NCBI RefSeq assembly: GCF_004296335.1
Contig: NZ_SGIU01000001.1
Coordinates: 473,290-537,289 of the forward strand
DNA: 64,000 bases
Source: Flagellimonas allohymeniacidonis
GTDB taxonomy: Bacteria; Bacteroidota; Bacteroidia; Flavobacteriales; Flavobacteriaceae
Reading direction: 5' to 3'
Shown: positions 34,240 through 44,201 of the stretch, one piece after another
Layout of the letters: each line of letters begins with the position of its first letter
How positions within the stretch are numbered: the first letter of the stretch is position 1
The notes under the pieces: model-generated
Database searches by the model: none
What the model was told of the DNA's origin: nothing
Seen by the model: only the letters and a program-made list of their open reading frames with translations
Program-made: the position numbers and the translations under genes

Positions 34240-34984
34240 AGGTTTTTTTTATCGCCTTACTGAGCAAGGCATAAAGTTCGGTTTGATTTTTATCTTTCAA
34301 TAATTCCAAATGTGCTTTTATACTCTCGTTATCTCCACGTTTTGCAGGTCCAGTTTGTGCTTCCAAAGGTGATAAATCCATTACTTTTTGTGCTGTTTCT
34401 AAAACTAAAGGTTTCAAAATGTCGAAAGGGAGCCCTTCTTCTTTGCAAATTTCGGCACCAATTTGGTATAAGTGATTGGTAAAGTTATTCACAAAAACAG
34501 CAGCGAGATGCAATTTTTTTCGTTGGTGTGAATCAATTTCAAAAACTTGATTGGAAATGGCCTGTCCGAGTTTCTCCAAAATTTCAACACCCTCTCGGTT
34601 TTCAGCTTCAACACAAATGGGAATTCCTACAAAATCTACATTCCTGTCTTTGGAAAATGTCTGTAATGGATAAAAAACACCTCGATTTTGGGATAAAATC
34701 AAGTTCATGTCTGTCGCTCCCGAGGTATGGGCCACTAGCCCTGTTTTGTATTTAAGTTTTTCGGAAATTGTACCGATAGCCTTATCAGAAACTGCCAAAA
34801 GGTATACATCGGCGTCTTTGATAGCGTCGAAGTCCGAAGCGATTTCAACTTCGCCCAAAAATGAGTTAAGGCTACCCTCATCGCGTCCAAACACCTGTAC
34901 TATTTCGACCACATCGGTTGTTTGAAACGCACGAAAAAGATGATGGGCTACATTTCCTGTACCAATAAGCACTACCGAAAGCAT
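34223..34984 (-). CDS. Rossmann-like/DUF2520 protein
   Basis: 253 residues from the ATG at 34984 (MLSVVLIGTGNVAHHLFRAF); a TTG at 34990 would add two residues. The N-terminal NAD(P)-binding fold resembles ProC/6PGDH-type dehydrogenases, and the C-terminal DUF2520 helical part begins HQRKKLHLAAVFVNNFTNHLYQIG. Proteins of this pair of domains are oxidoreductase-like, with no assigned substrate. Heads the DUF2520-kdsC-maf-lipoprotein run. A TAAATTTG box at 35003-34996 lies almost on the start codon. Confidence 0.87.
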   Translation of the reverse strand: MLSVVLIGTGNVAHHLFRAFQTTDVVEIVQVFGRDEGSLNSFLGEVEIASDFDAIKDADVYLLAVSDKAIGTISEKLKYKTGLVAHTSGATDMNLILSQNRGVFYPLQTFSKDRNVDFVGIPICVEAENREGVEILEKLGQAISNQVFEIDSHQRKKLHLAAVFVNNFTNHLYQIGAEICKEEGLPFDILKPLVLETAQKVMDLSPLEAQTGPAKRGDNESIKAHLELLKDKNQTELYALLSKAIKKTYEEKL

Positions 34985-34995
34985 GATCAAAACTA

Positions 34996-35003
34996 CAAAT
35001 TTA
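34996..35003 (-). promoter_or_regulatory. Promoter -7 box of the DUF2520-kdsC-maf operon
   Basis: Minus-strand TAAATTTG matches TAnnTTTG and ends 11 nt before the ATG at 34984, so the leader would be only a few nucleotides. Confidence 0.5.
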
Positions 35004-35086
35004 ACCCAAGCCGCTTTTTAAAATAATTAACAAATCTGTTTAAGCTTTTCCACTTTAATCTACATAAGAAACTGCCAAAAAGGTAG

Positions 35087-35094
35087 TAATTTTG
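35087..35094 (+). promoter_or_regulatory. Promoter -7 box of the ccsA gene
   Basis: TAATTTTG matches TAnnTTTG, 23 nt before the ATG at 35118. No TTG is seen at the expected -33 position. Confidence 0.5.
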
Positions 35095-35117
35095 CGAGCC
35101 GAAAACAGCGTGTACCT

Positions 35118-38100
35118 ATGGTCGATATTTTGAAGAAAACACTCTTCTCCACCAAATTGATGGCAGTTCTTTTCCTTCTTTTCGCTGCAGCAATGGCAAT
35201 AGGTACTTTTGTGGAAACTTGGTACAGTACTGAAACTGCACGCATTTATATCTACAACGCCACTTGGTTTGAGGCCATTATGGTGTTTTTTGTAATCAAC
35301 TTTGTTGGCAATATCTTTCGGTATAAGCTTTTGGCCTGGAACAAATGGCCCATTCTCACTTTACACCTTTCTTGGATTTTAATCATACTAGGGGCCTTTG
35401 TAACCCGATATATTAGTTATGAAGGCATTATGCCGATACGGGAAGGAAATGCGGAAAGCCGTTTTTATTCCGATAAAACCTATCTCACCGCTTTTGTAGA
35501 TGGGGACATCAATGGTGAAACCAAAAGAAGGGTTTTGGAAGATGACATCTTGGTTACTTCTGAAGGCAAACGCGCCAGCCTTCCATGGAAATCTGATTTC
35601 AATGGTCAGCCTTTCACTATTTCCTATGTGGATTTCATTCGTGGGGCAGAGGAAGGATTGATTCCTGATGAAAATGGAAAGGAATACTTAAAAATCGTTG
35701 AAGCGGGTGACGGAGAGCGACACGAGCACTATTTGGAAGATGGTCAGGTCGCAAGTATCCATAATGTTCTTTTTGCCCTGAACAAGGAAACGCAAGGAGC
35801 CATAAATATCTTTTTTGATGAAGAAGGGTTCAAAATCAAATCTCCTTTTGAAGGAAGGTTTATTCGAATGGCAGACCAGTTTCAAGGGGAAGTGGTCAAC
35901 GACAGTTTACAGATTCTGCAGTTGAGATCTTTATATACCATGGCGGGAATGCAATTTGTAATTCCAGAACCTTTGACCAAAGGAAAATATGGAGTGGTCA
36001 AAGTTGCGGAAGATGAAATTACAGAGGCTACGCAAGATGCTTTGGTCGTTGCCATTTCGGCGAATGGAGAAACTCAGGAAATCAAGCTATTGGGTGGCAA
36101 GGGGAGTTCTGATTTTTCAGATAAAGTCAATGTCGCGGGATTGGACTTTTCTCTGAGCTACGGGTCAAAGATTCATGAGTTACCCTTTGCCATTCAACTC
36201 AACGATTTTATTGCGGAAAAGTACCCCGGCACGGAAACGGGCTATGCTTCATTCATGAGCAAGATTACGGTCAATGACCAAAGGCCTTTTGACTATGACA
36301 TCTATATGAACCATGTATTGGATCATCGGGGATATCGTTTTTTTCAATCTAGTTTTCATCCTGATGAAAAAGGTACAGTCCTTTCGGTAAACCATGATTT
36401 TTGGGGCACCTGGATTACGTATATCGGGTATTTTTTGTTGTATATAGGCCTTATGGGACTGATGTTTTCCGGTAAAACACGTTTTAAAGAATTAGCAAAG
36501 TCATTGGAGAAAATTCGGAAGCAGAAAGCCGCATTGACCATAGGACTATTTGTTTTTGGAGTTTTTTCAACATTTGGACAAGAACAGCCAGCGGATGACC
36601 ATCTGCATAATGTTCTTCCAACCCAGGAGCAGGTTGATTCCCTAATTCAGACCACCGTGGTTTCCAAAGAACATGCGGAACGATTTGGGGCTTTAGTAAT
36701 CCAGGACGAGGGAGGAAGGATGAAACCCATTCACACCTTCGCCTCCGAAGTGTTGCGAAAAATAAGTGGAAAGAATACCTACAAAAATCTCGATGCCAAT
36801 CAGGTTTTTCTTTCTATGATGATGAATCCTGGGGTGTGGTACAACACGGAATTCGTTGCTTTGGCCAAGCGTGAAAATGATAGTATACGAAAGATTATAG
36901 ATGTCCCTTCAGGAACAGAATTTGTAAAGGCCACCGATTTTTTTGACGAAAAAGGGGGGTACAAACTCCAACCTTATTTGGAAAAGGCCACCTCAACAAC
37001 AAATCCGTCCAAATTTGAAAGTGATTTTAAAAAGGTAGGGGAGCGGCTGAGTTTATTGAACATTGCCCTTAGCGGACAGATTGTTAAAATATTTCCGCTT
37101 TTGAACGATGAGAACAACAAGTGGATTTCGGCCATCGAGTATCGTGGAGGACAATATCAGGTGTCTGATTCGTTGTACTCCAATTTTATTCGCAATGCCG
37201 TTCCTTTTTATTTGGGCTCTTTACAGAAGGCCATTGCAACCGGTGACTATTCCCAGCCTGATAAATTACTTGAAGCGTTCAAGCAAAACCAACAAAACCA
37301 CGGGAGCGAAGTTTTACCCACTGAGCAAAAAATAAAAACAGAAATTCTTTATAACAAATTGGACATCTTCAACCGGCTTTATAAGTACTACGCTTTGGTA
37401 GGAGTGTTGTTATTTCTCGTTTTGGTGTTTAGAATTTTCAAAGACCGTGAGATTTGGACTGTTTCTGCTTATTTTCTGAAAGGTCTACTCATCATTTTCT
37501 TTATTTGGCATACAGCCGGACTTATTCTTCGGTGGTACATTTCTGGGCATGCCCCTTGGAGTGATGCCTACGAAAGTATTTTGTATGTATCATGGGCTAC
37601 CATGGCCATGGGTCTGGCCTTTGGGCGAAAAAGCGAATTGACCATAGCGGCAAGCGGTTTTGTAACCTCCATGTTACTATGGATTGCCCATCAAAGTTGG
37701 GTTGATCCCTCCATTGCCAATTTGGTTCCTGTCTTGGATAGTTATTGGTTGATGATTCACGTTGCGGTTATCGTGGGAAGCTATGGTCCTCTAACGGTAG
37801 GAATGATTTTAGGTGTTGTTTCTCTTTTATTGATTCTTCTGACTACCAAAAAGAATAAAAAACGGATGGAGCTCAATCTACGCGAGTTGGTCACCATCAA
37901 CGAACTTACACTTACCGTCGGATTGGTCATGCTCACCATAGGAAACTTTTTGGGGGGGCAGTGGGCCAATGAAAGTTGGGGACGCTATTGGGGATGGGAC
38001 CCTAAGGAAACCTGGGCGTTGATTTCCATTATGATATATGCCTTTGTTCTCCATATGAGATTGGTACCTGGCTTGCGGGGCAAATGGACCTTTAGCTTTG

Positions 38101-38288
38101 CCAGCATCATTGCTTTTGCCAGTATTATGATGACCTATTTTGGAGTAAACTTCTACTTAGTTGGCCTTCATAGCTATGCCAGCGGTGACCAAGTGATTAC
38201 CCCTTCGTTTATATGGTATACCGTTCTTGGGGTCTTTATTTTAGGTGGCTTCAGTTTTTGGCGATACCGTTTACATTACATAAAATAA
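35118..38288 (+). CDS. ccsA: Fused ResB-CcsA cytochrome c biogenesis protein
   Basis: A 1056-residue system II heme-lyase component in one chain. The N-terminal part (about 1-450) is ResB-like with membrane helices near 12-35, 55-75, 85-103 and about 435-455 around a large periplasmic domain (residues 105-430). A middle hydrophilic stretch follows a helix ending FGVFSTFGQEQ. The C-terminal CcsA part holds the tryptophan-rich heme motif WGRYWGWDPKETWALIS with conserved His residues on either side, and at least seven helices. It attaches heme covalently to apocytochromes c. Such fusion is usual in Bacteroidetes. Confidence 0.92.
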   Translation: MVDILKKTLFSTKLMAVLFLLFAAAMAIGTFVETWYSTETARIYIYNATWFEAIMVFFVINFVGNIFRYKLLAWNKWPILTLHLSWILIILGAFVTRYISYEGIMPIREGNAESRFYSDKTYLTAFVDGDINGETKRRVLEDDILVTSEGKRASLPWKSDFNGQPFTISYVDFIRGAEEGLIPDENGKEYLKIVEAGDGERHEHYLEDGQVASIHNVLFALNKETQGAINIFFDEEGFKIKSPFEGRFIRMADQFQGEVVNDSLQILQLRSLYTMAGMQFVIPEPLTKGKYGVVKVAEDEITEATQDALVVAISANGETQEIKLLGGKGSSDFSDKVNVAGLDFSLSYGSKIHELPFAIQLNDFIAEKYPGTETGYASFMSKITVNDQRPFDYDIYMNHVLDHRGYRFFQSSFHPDEKGTVLSVNHDFWGTWITYIGYFLLYIGLMGLMFSGKTRFKELAKSLEKIRKQKAALTIGLFVFGVFSTFGQEQPADDHLHNVLPTQEQVDSLIQTTVVSKEHAERFGALVIQDEGGRMKPIHTFASEVLRKISGKNTYKNLDANQVFLSMMMNPGVWYNTEFVALAKRENDSIRKIIDVPSGTEFVKATDFFDEKGGYKLQPYLEKATSTTNPSKFESDFKKVGERLSLLNIALSGQIVKIFPLLNDENNKWISAIEYRGGQYQVSDSLYSNFIRNAVPFYLGSLQKAIATGDYSQPDKLLEAFKQNQQNHGSEVLPTEQKIKTEILYNKLDIFNRLYKYYALVGVLLFLVLVFRIFKDREIWTVSAYFLKGLLIIFFIWHTAGLILRWYISGHAPWSDAYESILYVSWATMAMGLAFGRKSELTIAASGFVTSMLLWIAHQSWVDPSIANLVPVLDSYWLMIHVAVIVGSYGPLTVGMILGVVSLLLILLTTKKNKKRMELNLRELVTINELTLTVGLVMLTIGNFLGGQWANESWGRYWGWDPKETWALISIMIYAFVLHMRLVPGLRGKWTFSFASIIAFASIMMTYFGVNFYLVGLHSYASGDQVITPSFIWYTVLGVFILGGFSFWRYRLHYIK

Positions 38289-38459
38289 TTTCGAAATTAT
38301 TTGTGGTTCAAAAAAAAATCCCATCTTTGTGCCATCATGAAGCTATAAGAATTATGTACAGCATAGATGTCACCGGCTTTAGGCCCAAAAAATAAGTGGA
38401 ACACTTTCCATTTAGGTTGACTCTACCTTCTCTTTTTTTTGCAACATAATTCTTTTAAA

Positions 38460-39869
38460 ATGACAAACTCACATACTTCATCACTTAAAAAATTCTTTAG
38501 TTATTTCTGGATTGCGGTAACCGGCAAAGAATCCAACTTTACCTCGGGCAGCATTCGTAAGGCCATTTTCATGCTTTCCATTCCCATGATTCTGGAAATG
38601 CTCATGGAATCCATTTTTGCCTTGGTAGACATTGCCTATGTCTCCCAAGTAAGCGTAAATGCCGTGGCTACAATTGGTTTAACGGAATCGGTGATTACAC
38701 TGGTGTATGCCTTGGCCATTGGTTTAAGCATGGCAGCAACGGCAGTGGTAGCACGAAGAATTGGAGAAGAAGATGTAGCGGGGGCCCGAGTGGCTGCAGT
38801 ACAGGCTATTGCACTTGGAATATTGATATCCATTGTTTTTGGTATAGTCGGCATTTTTTATGCCAAGGAGATTCTGGGACTGATGGGAGCTGAATCTGAC
38901 CTTATCGCCGAAGGACATGGATATACCCAATTTTTGATTGGGGGTAATGTGACCATAATGCTTCTCTTTCTAATAAATGCCATTTTTAGAGGTGCCGGGG
39001 ATGCCTCTATTGCCATGTGGACTTTGGTGCTTTCCAACGGACTGAACATTATTCTGGACCCCATTTTTATTTTTGGATTGGGCCCTATTCCTGAATATGG
39101 AGTTATGGGTGCAGCCATTGCCACGAATATCGGAAGAGGAACAGCAGTATTGTTTCAAATCGGGATTTTATTTTTTGGATGGAGCCGTATTAAGCTCATG
39201 CTTAAGGATGTGGTGTTGAACTTCAAAGTGATGCTCAACCTTATAAAGGTTTCCATAGGTGGAATTGCCCAGTTTTTGATTGGTACCTCAAGTTGGGTCT
39301 TCCTGATGCGCATCATGTCCGAATTTGGTAGCGAAGTGCTTGCTGGGTATACCATTGCCATTCGGGTGATACTCTTTACTTTGATGCCCTCATGGGGAAT
39401 GAGCAATGCGGCCGCGACCCTTGTTGGACAAAACTTGGGCGCCAAACAACCCGACAGGGCAGAAACATCTGTTTGGATAACTGGAAAATACAATGCCTAT
39501 TTTATGGGTCTTGTCTCAGTGATCTATTTCTTTTTCGCAGACAACATCATCTCACTGTTTAATGACAACCCCAGCGTGGTTGAAAATGGGGGGCTTTGCT
39601 TGCAAATAATTGCACTAGGCTATGTTTTTTATGCCTACGGGATGGTAGTTACCCAAGCCTTTAATGGTGCAGGGGATACCAAGACCCCAACAAAGATCAA
39701 CCTCTTGGCATTTTGGATCTATCAATTGCCGTTTGCTTATTTGGCAGCCTTGACCTTTGAATGGGGTGCAAAAGGCGTGTTCATTGCGATTACTTCGGCC
39801 GAAGTATTGCTGGCTGTAATTGCTATGGTGTGGTTCAAAAAAGGAAAATGGAAAGAGGTGCAAGTATAG
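38460..39869 (+). CDS. MATE family efflux transporter
   Basis: 469 residues from the ATG at 38460; a TTG at 38439 is an alternative. After a hydrophilic N-terminus come twelve predicted helices. MATE features include GSIRKAIFMLSIPMILEMLMESIFALVDIAYVSQ at the start, the internal repeat in the second half (SMSNAAATLVGQNLGA-like GMSNAAATLVGQNLGA) and FNGAGDTKTPTKINL. It probably exports drugs or metabolites in exchange for Na+ or H+. Substrate unknown. It is followed by the trans-sulfuration gene with its own promoter box. Confidence 0.9.
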   Translation: MTNSHTSSLKKFFSYFWIAVTGKESNFTSGSIRKAIFMLSIPMILEMLMESIFALVDIAYVSQVSVNAVATIGLTESVITLVYALAIGLSMAATAVVARRIGEEDVAGARVAAVQAIALGILISIVFGIVGIFYAKEILGLMGAESDLIAEGHGYTQFLIGGNVTIMLLFLINAIFRGAGDASIAMWTLVLSNGLNIILDPIFIFGLGPIPEYGVMGAAIATNIGRGTAVLFQIGILFFGWSRIKLMLKDVVLNFKVMLNLIKVSIGGIAQFLIGTSSWVFLMRIMSEFGSEVLAGYTIAIRVILFTLMPSWGMSNAAATLVGQNLGAKQPDRAETSVWITGKYNAYFMGLVSVIYFFFADNIISLFNDNPSVVENGGLCLQIIALGYVFYAYGMVVTQAFNGAGDTKTPTKINLLAFWIYQLPFAYLAALTFEWGAKGVFIAITSAEVLLAVIAMVWFKKGKWKEVQV

Positions 39870-39878
39870 CCCGTTTCG

Positions 39879-39886
39879 TATCTTTA
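39879..39886 (+). promoter_or_regulatory. Promoter -7 box of the trans-sulfuration enzyme gene
   Basis: TATCTTTA resembles TAnnTTTG with one change, 16 nt before the ATG at 39903. Confidence 0.45.
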
Positions 39887-39902
39887 GCTAAAATTTATTG
39901 GC

Positions 39903-41072
39903 ATGAGTCAAACGAAAAAAGGCTTGAATACATTATGTACCCATGAAGGTGCTTTAGAGGATACGCTATTTAAGGGAGCGACCTCTCCTTTGTACATGAG
40001 TTCTTCCTATGCATTTGAGGATGTTGACCTAAAAAGGTACCCAAGATATTTCAACACGCCCAATCAAGAAGCGTTGGGGAAAAAACTGGCCGCCTTGGAA
40101 CATGCCGAGACTGCCATGATTTTTGGTAGTGGAATGGCCGCCATTAGTACTGCTTTAATGGCTTTTTTGAAGGCTGGGGACCATGTTGTCTTTCAGCAGA
40201 CCCTATATGGGGGAACCTATAATTTTGCGGTGACCCAACTTGAAAAATATGGGATTACCTATACTTTCACAGAAGGTTGGGACGTAGTCGATTTCGAGGA
40301 AGTGATTCAATCAAACACTAAAGTGATTTATTTGGAAACCCCTTCAAATCCACTTTTGACCATAACCGACATGAAAGGGGTCGCTAATTTGGCCAAGGAA
40401 AAAGGCATTTTCACGTTGATTGATAATACATTTGCGAGCCCCATCAATCAAAACCCAATCGATTTTGGTATCGATGTGGTAATGCACAGTGCCACCAAAT
40501 ACATGGGAGGTCATTCTGATATCTGTGCAGGCGTTGTCGCCTCATCTAAAGAAAATATGGATCGCATTTACCAAACGGCGATTTGTTTTGGTGGGAGTTT
40601 AAGTGATTATACGGTTTGGTTGTTGGAACGGAGCATTAAAACCATGGCACTTAGGGTAAAGGCTCAAAATGAGAATGCGCTTCTAATGGCCAAGTATCTT
40701 GTATCCAATCCCGATGTTGCTGCTGTCAATTATCCAGGTCTAGAGACCCATCCTGAACATGAATTGGCCAAATCGCAAATGAAAGGCTTTGGAGGAATGC
40801 TTTCCTTCGAGCTCAAATCTGAAATTGATGTTTCCCATTTTTTTAGAAACCTTCGACTGATAAAGCCCTCAATGAGTTTAGCTGGACTGGAAAGTACAAT
40901 GATTTCCCCGGCGAAAACCTCTCATGCCCTCATGAGTCCAGAGGACAGGGAAAAGCAGGGTATAAAGGATTCGTTGGTTCGGTTTTCATTGGGAATCGAA
41001 GAATTGGAGGACTTGATAGGCGATATCGAACAGGCCATATCCGAAACAAAATCAGTTTCTTTACCGGTATAA
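39903..41072 (+). CDS. Trans-sulfuration PLP enzyme (cystathionine gamma-synthase/lyase type)
   Basis: A 389-residue Cys/Met-metabolism PLP enzyme. GSGMAAISTALMAFL is the cofactor phosphate loop, LIDNTFASP holds Asp174, and HSATKYMGGHSD gives the PLP-binding Lys199. The C-terminal VRFSLGIEELEDLIGDIEQA is standard. It may be cystathionine gamma-lyase, cystathionine gamma-synthase or methionine gamma-lyase; sequence inspection does not settle which. The gene ends 10 nt before bshB1, so it could supply cysteine for bacillithiol. Confidence 0.88.
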   Translation: MSQTKKGLNTLCTHEGALEDTLFKGATSPLYMSSSYAFEDVDLKRYPRYFNTPNQEALGKKLAALEHAETAMIFGSGMAAISTALMAFLKAGDHVVFQQTLYGGTYNFAVTQLEKYGITYTFTEGWDVVDFEEVIQSNTKVIYLETPSNPLLTITDMKGVANLAKEKGIFTLIDNTFASPINQNPIDFGIDVVMHSATKYMGGHSDICAGVVASSKENMDRIYQTAICFGGSLSDYTVWLLERSIKTMALRVKAQNENALLMAKYLVSNPDVAAVNYPGLETHPEHELAKSQMKGFGGMLSFELKSEIDVSHFFRNLRLIKPSMSLAGLESTMISPAKTSHALMSPEDREKQGIKDSLVRFSLGIEELEDLIGDIEQAISETKSVSLPV

Positions 41073-41082
41073 TTATTCATTT

Positions 41083-41805
41083 ATGAAATTGGACATTCTA
41101 GTGTTTGGTGCCCATCCAGACGACGCAGAACTTGGAGCGGGAGGTACCATTGCCAAAGAGGTTTCGAGAGGAAAAAAGGTTGGTATTATTGATTTGACAC
41201 GTGGCGAATTAGGAACCCGTGGGACTGCTGAGATTCGAGATAAGGAATCTGCCAAGGCTGGAGAAATATTGGGAATAGCTATTAGGGAAAACATGGAGTT
41301 TGCCGATGGTTTTTTTAGCAATGACAAAGCCCATCAGTTGGAAATCATAAAAATGGTAAGAAAATATCGCCCTGAAATTGTGCTTTGCAATGCTATTGAT
41401 GACCGACATATTGACCATGCCAGGGGAAGTCAATTGGTGAGTGATGCCTGTTTTTTAAGTGGATTGGTTAAAATTGATACGAAGATGGAGGGGGAGGATG
41501 AATGGCAGGAGGCGTGGCGTCCCAAGTTGGTGTATCATTTTATTCAATGGAAAAATCTAGAGCCCGATTTCGTTGTCGACGTTTCCGATTTTATCGGAAA
41601 AAAGGAAGAAGCCATCATGGCATATGGTTCCCAGTTTTTTGACCCCAATAGTGACGAGCCAGAGACACCCATCAGCAGCAAAACATTTATTGATAGTATA
41701 AATTACCGAGCTCGAGATCTTGGGAGATTGGTCGGGGTTGATTATGCTGAAGGTTTTACCGTTGAACGCTTTGTTGCCGTTGACAACTTGGATTGCCTGA
41801 TTTGA
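41083..41805 (+). CDS. bshB1: Bacillithiol biosynthesis deacetylase BshB1
   Basis: 240 residues of the PIG-L/LmbE fold. FGAHPDDAELGAGGTI (residues 8-23) holds the His11-Asp13-Asp14 zinc site, TRGELGTRGTAEIRDKE is typical of BshB1, and DRHIDHARGSQL gives the second His motif. It deacetylates GlcNAc-malate to GlcN-malate, the second step of bacillithiol synthesis. BshA and BshC are not in this window. Converges on the TPR histidine kinase with no gap. Confidence 0.93.
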   Translation: MKLDILVFGAHPDDAELGAGGTIAKEVSRGKKVGIIDLTRGELGTRGTAEIRDKESAKAGEILGIAIRENMEFADGFFSNDKAHQLEIIKMVRKYRPEIVLCNAIDDRHIDHARGSQLVSDACFLSGLVKIDTKMEGEDEWQEAWRPKLVYHFIQWKNLEPDFVVDVSDFIGKKEEAIMAYGSQFFDPNSDEPETPISSKTFIDSINYRARDLGRLVGVDYAEGFTVERFVAVDNLDCLI

Positions 41806-43893
41806 TCAGCTGGCTTGTTGGTATTTCTTTTCGGCTTTGGGCAAGGTAAAATAGAAAGAAGACCCTTTTCTTAAGGTACTCTCCACCCAGATTTGTCCGC
41901 GATTCTTTAGAATCATCTCTTTGCAGAGTGATAAACCAAGTCCGGTACCACGTTCATTATTGGTGCCATACGTGGTGATATTGTTGCTTTCCGCAAATAT
42001 CTTTTTCTGGATTTCCTTGTTCATGCCAATCCCTGTGTCCCGAATCATAATTTGCCATGATCGATCTTTTTCTTGGGCTTCAATGGTAATCAAACCGTCT
42101 TCTGGAGTAAATTTTATGGCGTTGCTCAGTATGTTCCGCACAACAATATCAATCTGATTTTGATCGGCCCAAATGGGGACACTTTCAGGCAGTTGATTAA
42201 TAATTTTGATTGATTTTCCTGCCGCCACTTCCGATAGCAATTGAATATTTCCGGTAACCAATTTTTCCATGTAGATGCGTTTGGGTTTGGTAACAACCCC
42301 ATTCAATTGGGTTTGACCCCAAGAAAGAAGATTGTTGAGCGCAAAGGAAATATTTTCCACATCATTCCGAAGCTTGGGAATGAATGATAAGAATTCGGTT
42401 TTACTGATTTCTCCTTGAGTAAAAAGTTTTAAGATACCTTGTAAGCCTCCAATCGGTCCTCTTAGGTCATGTCCAATAATGGACAACAACTTGGTTTTGG
42501 TTCTATTTATTTCGTTGAGTTGCGTTTCGCGTTCGCTAACTACTTTTGACTTCTCTTTCAATTCTCTATTCAACTTCTTCTGAATGTTTTCGCTCCTACG
42601 AATAATAAAGATAACCGTGCATAGAATCAAAACGGCTAGGATAGAGAAGTAGATGTAATTTCTCTGCTTTGCCAAAGCGGTTTCATTGGCGGCTATAAGT
42701 TCTTGCTTTTCTTGCTGATACTCCAATTTGGTTTCGAGCAGCGCCAGACTTTGGCGATTTTTATCCTTGGATAGGGAGTCGGAAAGCTTTTTAAAAGTTT
42801 CTAGATAAGAAAGTGCCGCCTCGCTCTTATTTCCCTTTTTATGTAGTTTATATAGGGTTTCTGAGCAATCAATAAGACCTTGCAGTGATTTTATTTTCTT
42901 CGATAGCCTGAATCCCTCGTTGGCAAATACCATAGAAAGGCTATCTCGGTCTAGACCGAGATATACATTGGCCATACCGTTCATCAGCTGAATTTTCTCG
43001 CGATCATCATCCAATTGATGTGTATGGAGCATACTACTTTGATCATACCAATATAGGGCCCATTGGTATTTCTTTTGCTCCAAATAAATACTTCCTTTTA
43101 CTTCATAAGCATAGGCCAACCAATCGTATACCTTGTGCTTTTCAAAAGTGTTGATGCTATTGTTGATATTGAACATGGCCAACTCATAGTTTTTGGCATC
43201 TTTATACAAAGAGGCCATGTTACTGTGGGTTTCTGCCTTAATAATATCATTGCCAATTTCTTGATTGATGGTCTGGACCTTATCATAAAAGATAAGGGCA
43301 TTTTTAAAGTCTTTCTGATCGGCGTACAAAGCGGCAATGTTCTCATTTAAAATGGACAACATGTGCTTGTTTTCCGTTTGTTTTGCCAAATCGATTCCCT
43401 GAAGATAAATGTTAAGGGCTTCCGCGTAGTTGCCCATATACGCATAATCATGACCCAACCCATTGATGATGCTGAGTTCGCATTTTGTAGCACCTACTTT
43501 TTTGGCAATACGCAGTGCTTTTTTGAAGTAGCTTAACGATTTGTTCTGGTCACCTTGGTCCGAGTAGTAATTACCGAGCCCTTCCAAAGCTTTGATCTCA
43601 CCAAGGCTGTAACCAATCTCTCTACTTAGCTCAAGTACTTTCTTTGAGATATTATAAAGACTATCGTTATTAATGAAGCGGTATTCCCTGGCTAGATTGG
43701 CCAACAAATCGATATGGGTGGTATCCTTAACATTAAATCTATTGGTAGATTCCAATCGTTTCAATCGGTAAGCGATACTATCTCTCTTACTTTTTTGGGA
43801 GATGGTCGGAAGGGTAAAAAGAACCATCATACCAAGAACAAGGACACGTCTTAGCAAAAGTTGTAGGTGATTTGTTTTAGTGATTTGGGGCAT
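41806..43893 (-). CDS. TPR-containing sensor histidine kinase, orphan
   Basis: 695 residues. After an N-terminal hydrophobic segment (about 14-32) come roughly seven tetratricopeptide repeats (about 60-390; for example GNYYSDQGDQNKSLSYFKKAL). A transmembrane helix follows at about 413-432, then a coiled coil, HisKA with phospho-acceptor His475 (LSIIGHDLRGP) and HATPase with an N-box NILSNAIKF, DTGIGM and GTGLGLSLC. The repeats face the periplasm if the first segment is a signal peptide. No response regulator adjoins it, and the target is unknown. Confidence 0.9.
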   Translation of the reverse strand: MPQITKTNHLQLLLRRVLVLGMMVLFTLPTISQKSKRDSIAYRLKRLESTNRFNVKDTTHIDLLANLAREYRFINNDSLYNISKKVLELSREIGYSLGEIKALEGLGNYYSDQGDQNKSLSYFKKALRIAKKVGATKCELSIINGLGHDYAYMGNYAEALNIYLQGIDLAKQTENKHMLSILNENIAALYADQKDFKNALIFYDKVQTINQEIGNDIIKAETHSNMASLYKDAKNYELAMFNINNSINTFEKHKVYDWLAYAYEVKGSIYLEQKKYQWALYWYDQSSMLHTHQLDDDREKIQLMNGMANVYLGLDRDSLSMVFANEGFRLSKKIKSLQGLIDCSETLYKLHKKGNKSEAALSYLETFKKLSDSLSKDKNRQSLALLETKLEYQQEKQELIAANETALAKQRNYIYFSILAVLILCTVIFIIRRSENIQKKLNRELKEKSKVVSERETQLNEINRTKTKLLSIIGHDLRGPIGGLQGILKLFTQGEISKTEFLSFIPKLRNDVENISFALNNLLSWGQTQLNGVVTKPKRIYMEKLVTGNIQLLSEVAAGKSIKIINQLPESVPIWADQNQIDIVVRNILSNAIKFTPEDGLITIEAQEKDRSWQIMIRDTGIGMNKEIQKKIFAESNNITTYGTNNERGTGLGLSLCKEMILKNRGQIWVESTLRKGSSFYFTLPKAEKKYQQAS

Positions 43894-44156
43894 CTACACC
43901 TTGTTTCTATAATTGGATAAAAATAGATGCTATAGGAATATTCTGTAAGTTAATGTTGTGAAATGCGGAAAAATGTATGTTTGATGTTATGAAACCTGCT
44001 GTTTATCGATATAATGCCAATTTTTAGTTTTACTTGGGGTAGCGCTTACCGTCGTACACTGATAGTTTTTGAATTCAGTTTAGGGCAATACTCTCAATCA
44101 ATTTAATTGAGATTGTCTGTATGGATCAGATGTCCAGCCAGAAATATGGATTTCTT
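43894..44156. other. Intergenic region without a detectable gene
   Basis: Divergent spacer between the histidine kinase and tRNA-His. It is AT-rich and has no open frame of credible size, no strong hairpin and no repeat. It presumably holds the kinase promoter, which I could not place with confidence. Confidence 0.5.
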
Positions 44157-44187
44157 TTGATAGAAATAAGAAAAACATTTACCTTTG
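44157..44187 (+). promoter_or_regulatory. Promoter of tRNA-His
   Basis: TTG (44157-44159), a 20-nt spacer and TACCTTTG (44180-44187) match the Bacteroidetes consensus. Predicted initiation near 44194 leaves about 8 nt to the tRNA 5' end. Confidence 0.8.
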
Positions 44188-44201
44188 CGTCCGCTTTAAA
44201 T

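Noticed and set aside
38213..38395. 60-codon frame spanning the end of ccsA and the spacer before the MATE gene
   Set aside because: Most of it overlaps ccsA in another frame; the 13-codon remainder in the spacer has no supporting evidence.
39155..39493. 112-codon open frame on the minus strand within the MATE gene
   Set aside because: Antisense to a conserved transporter; no independent evidence for coding.
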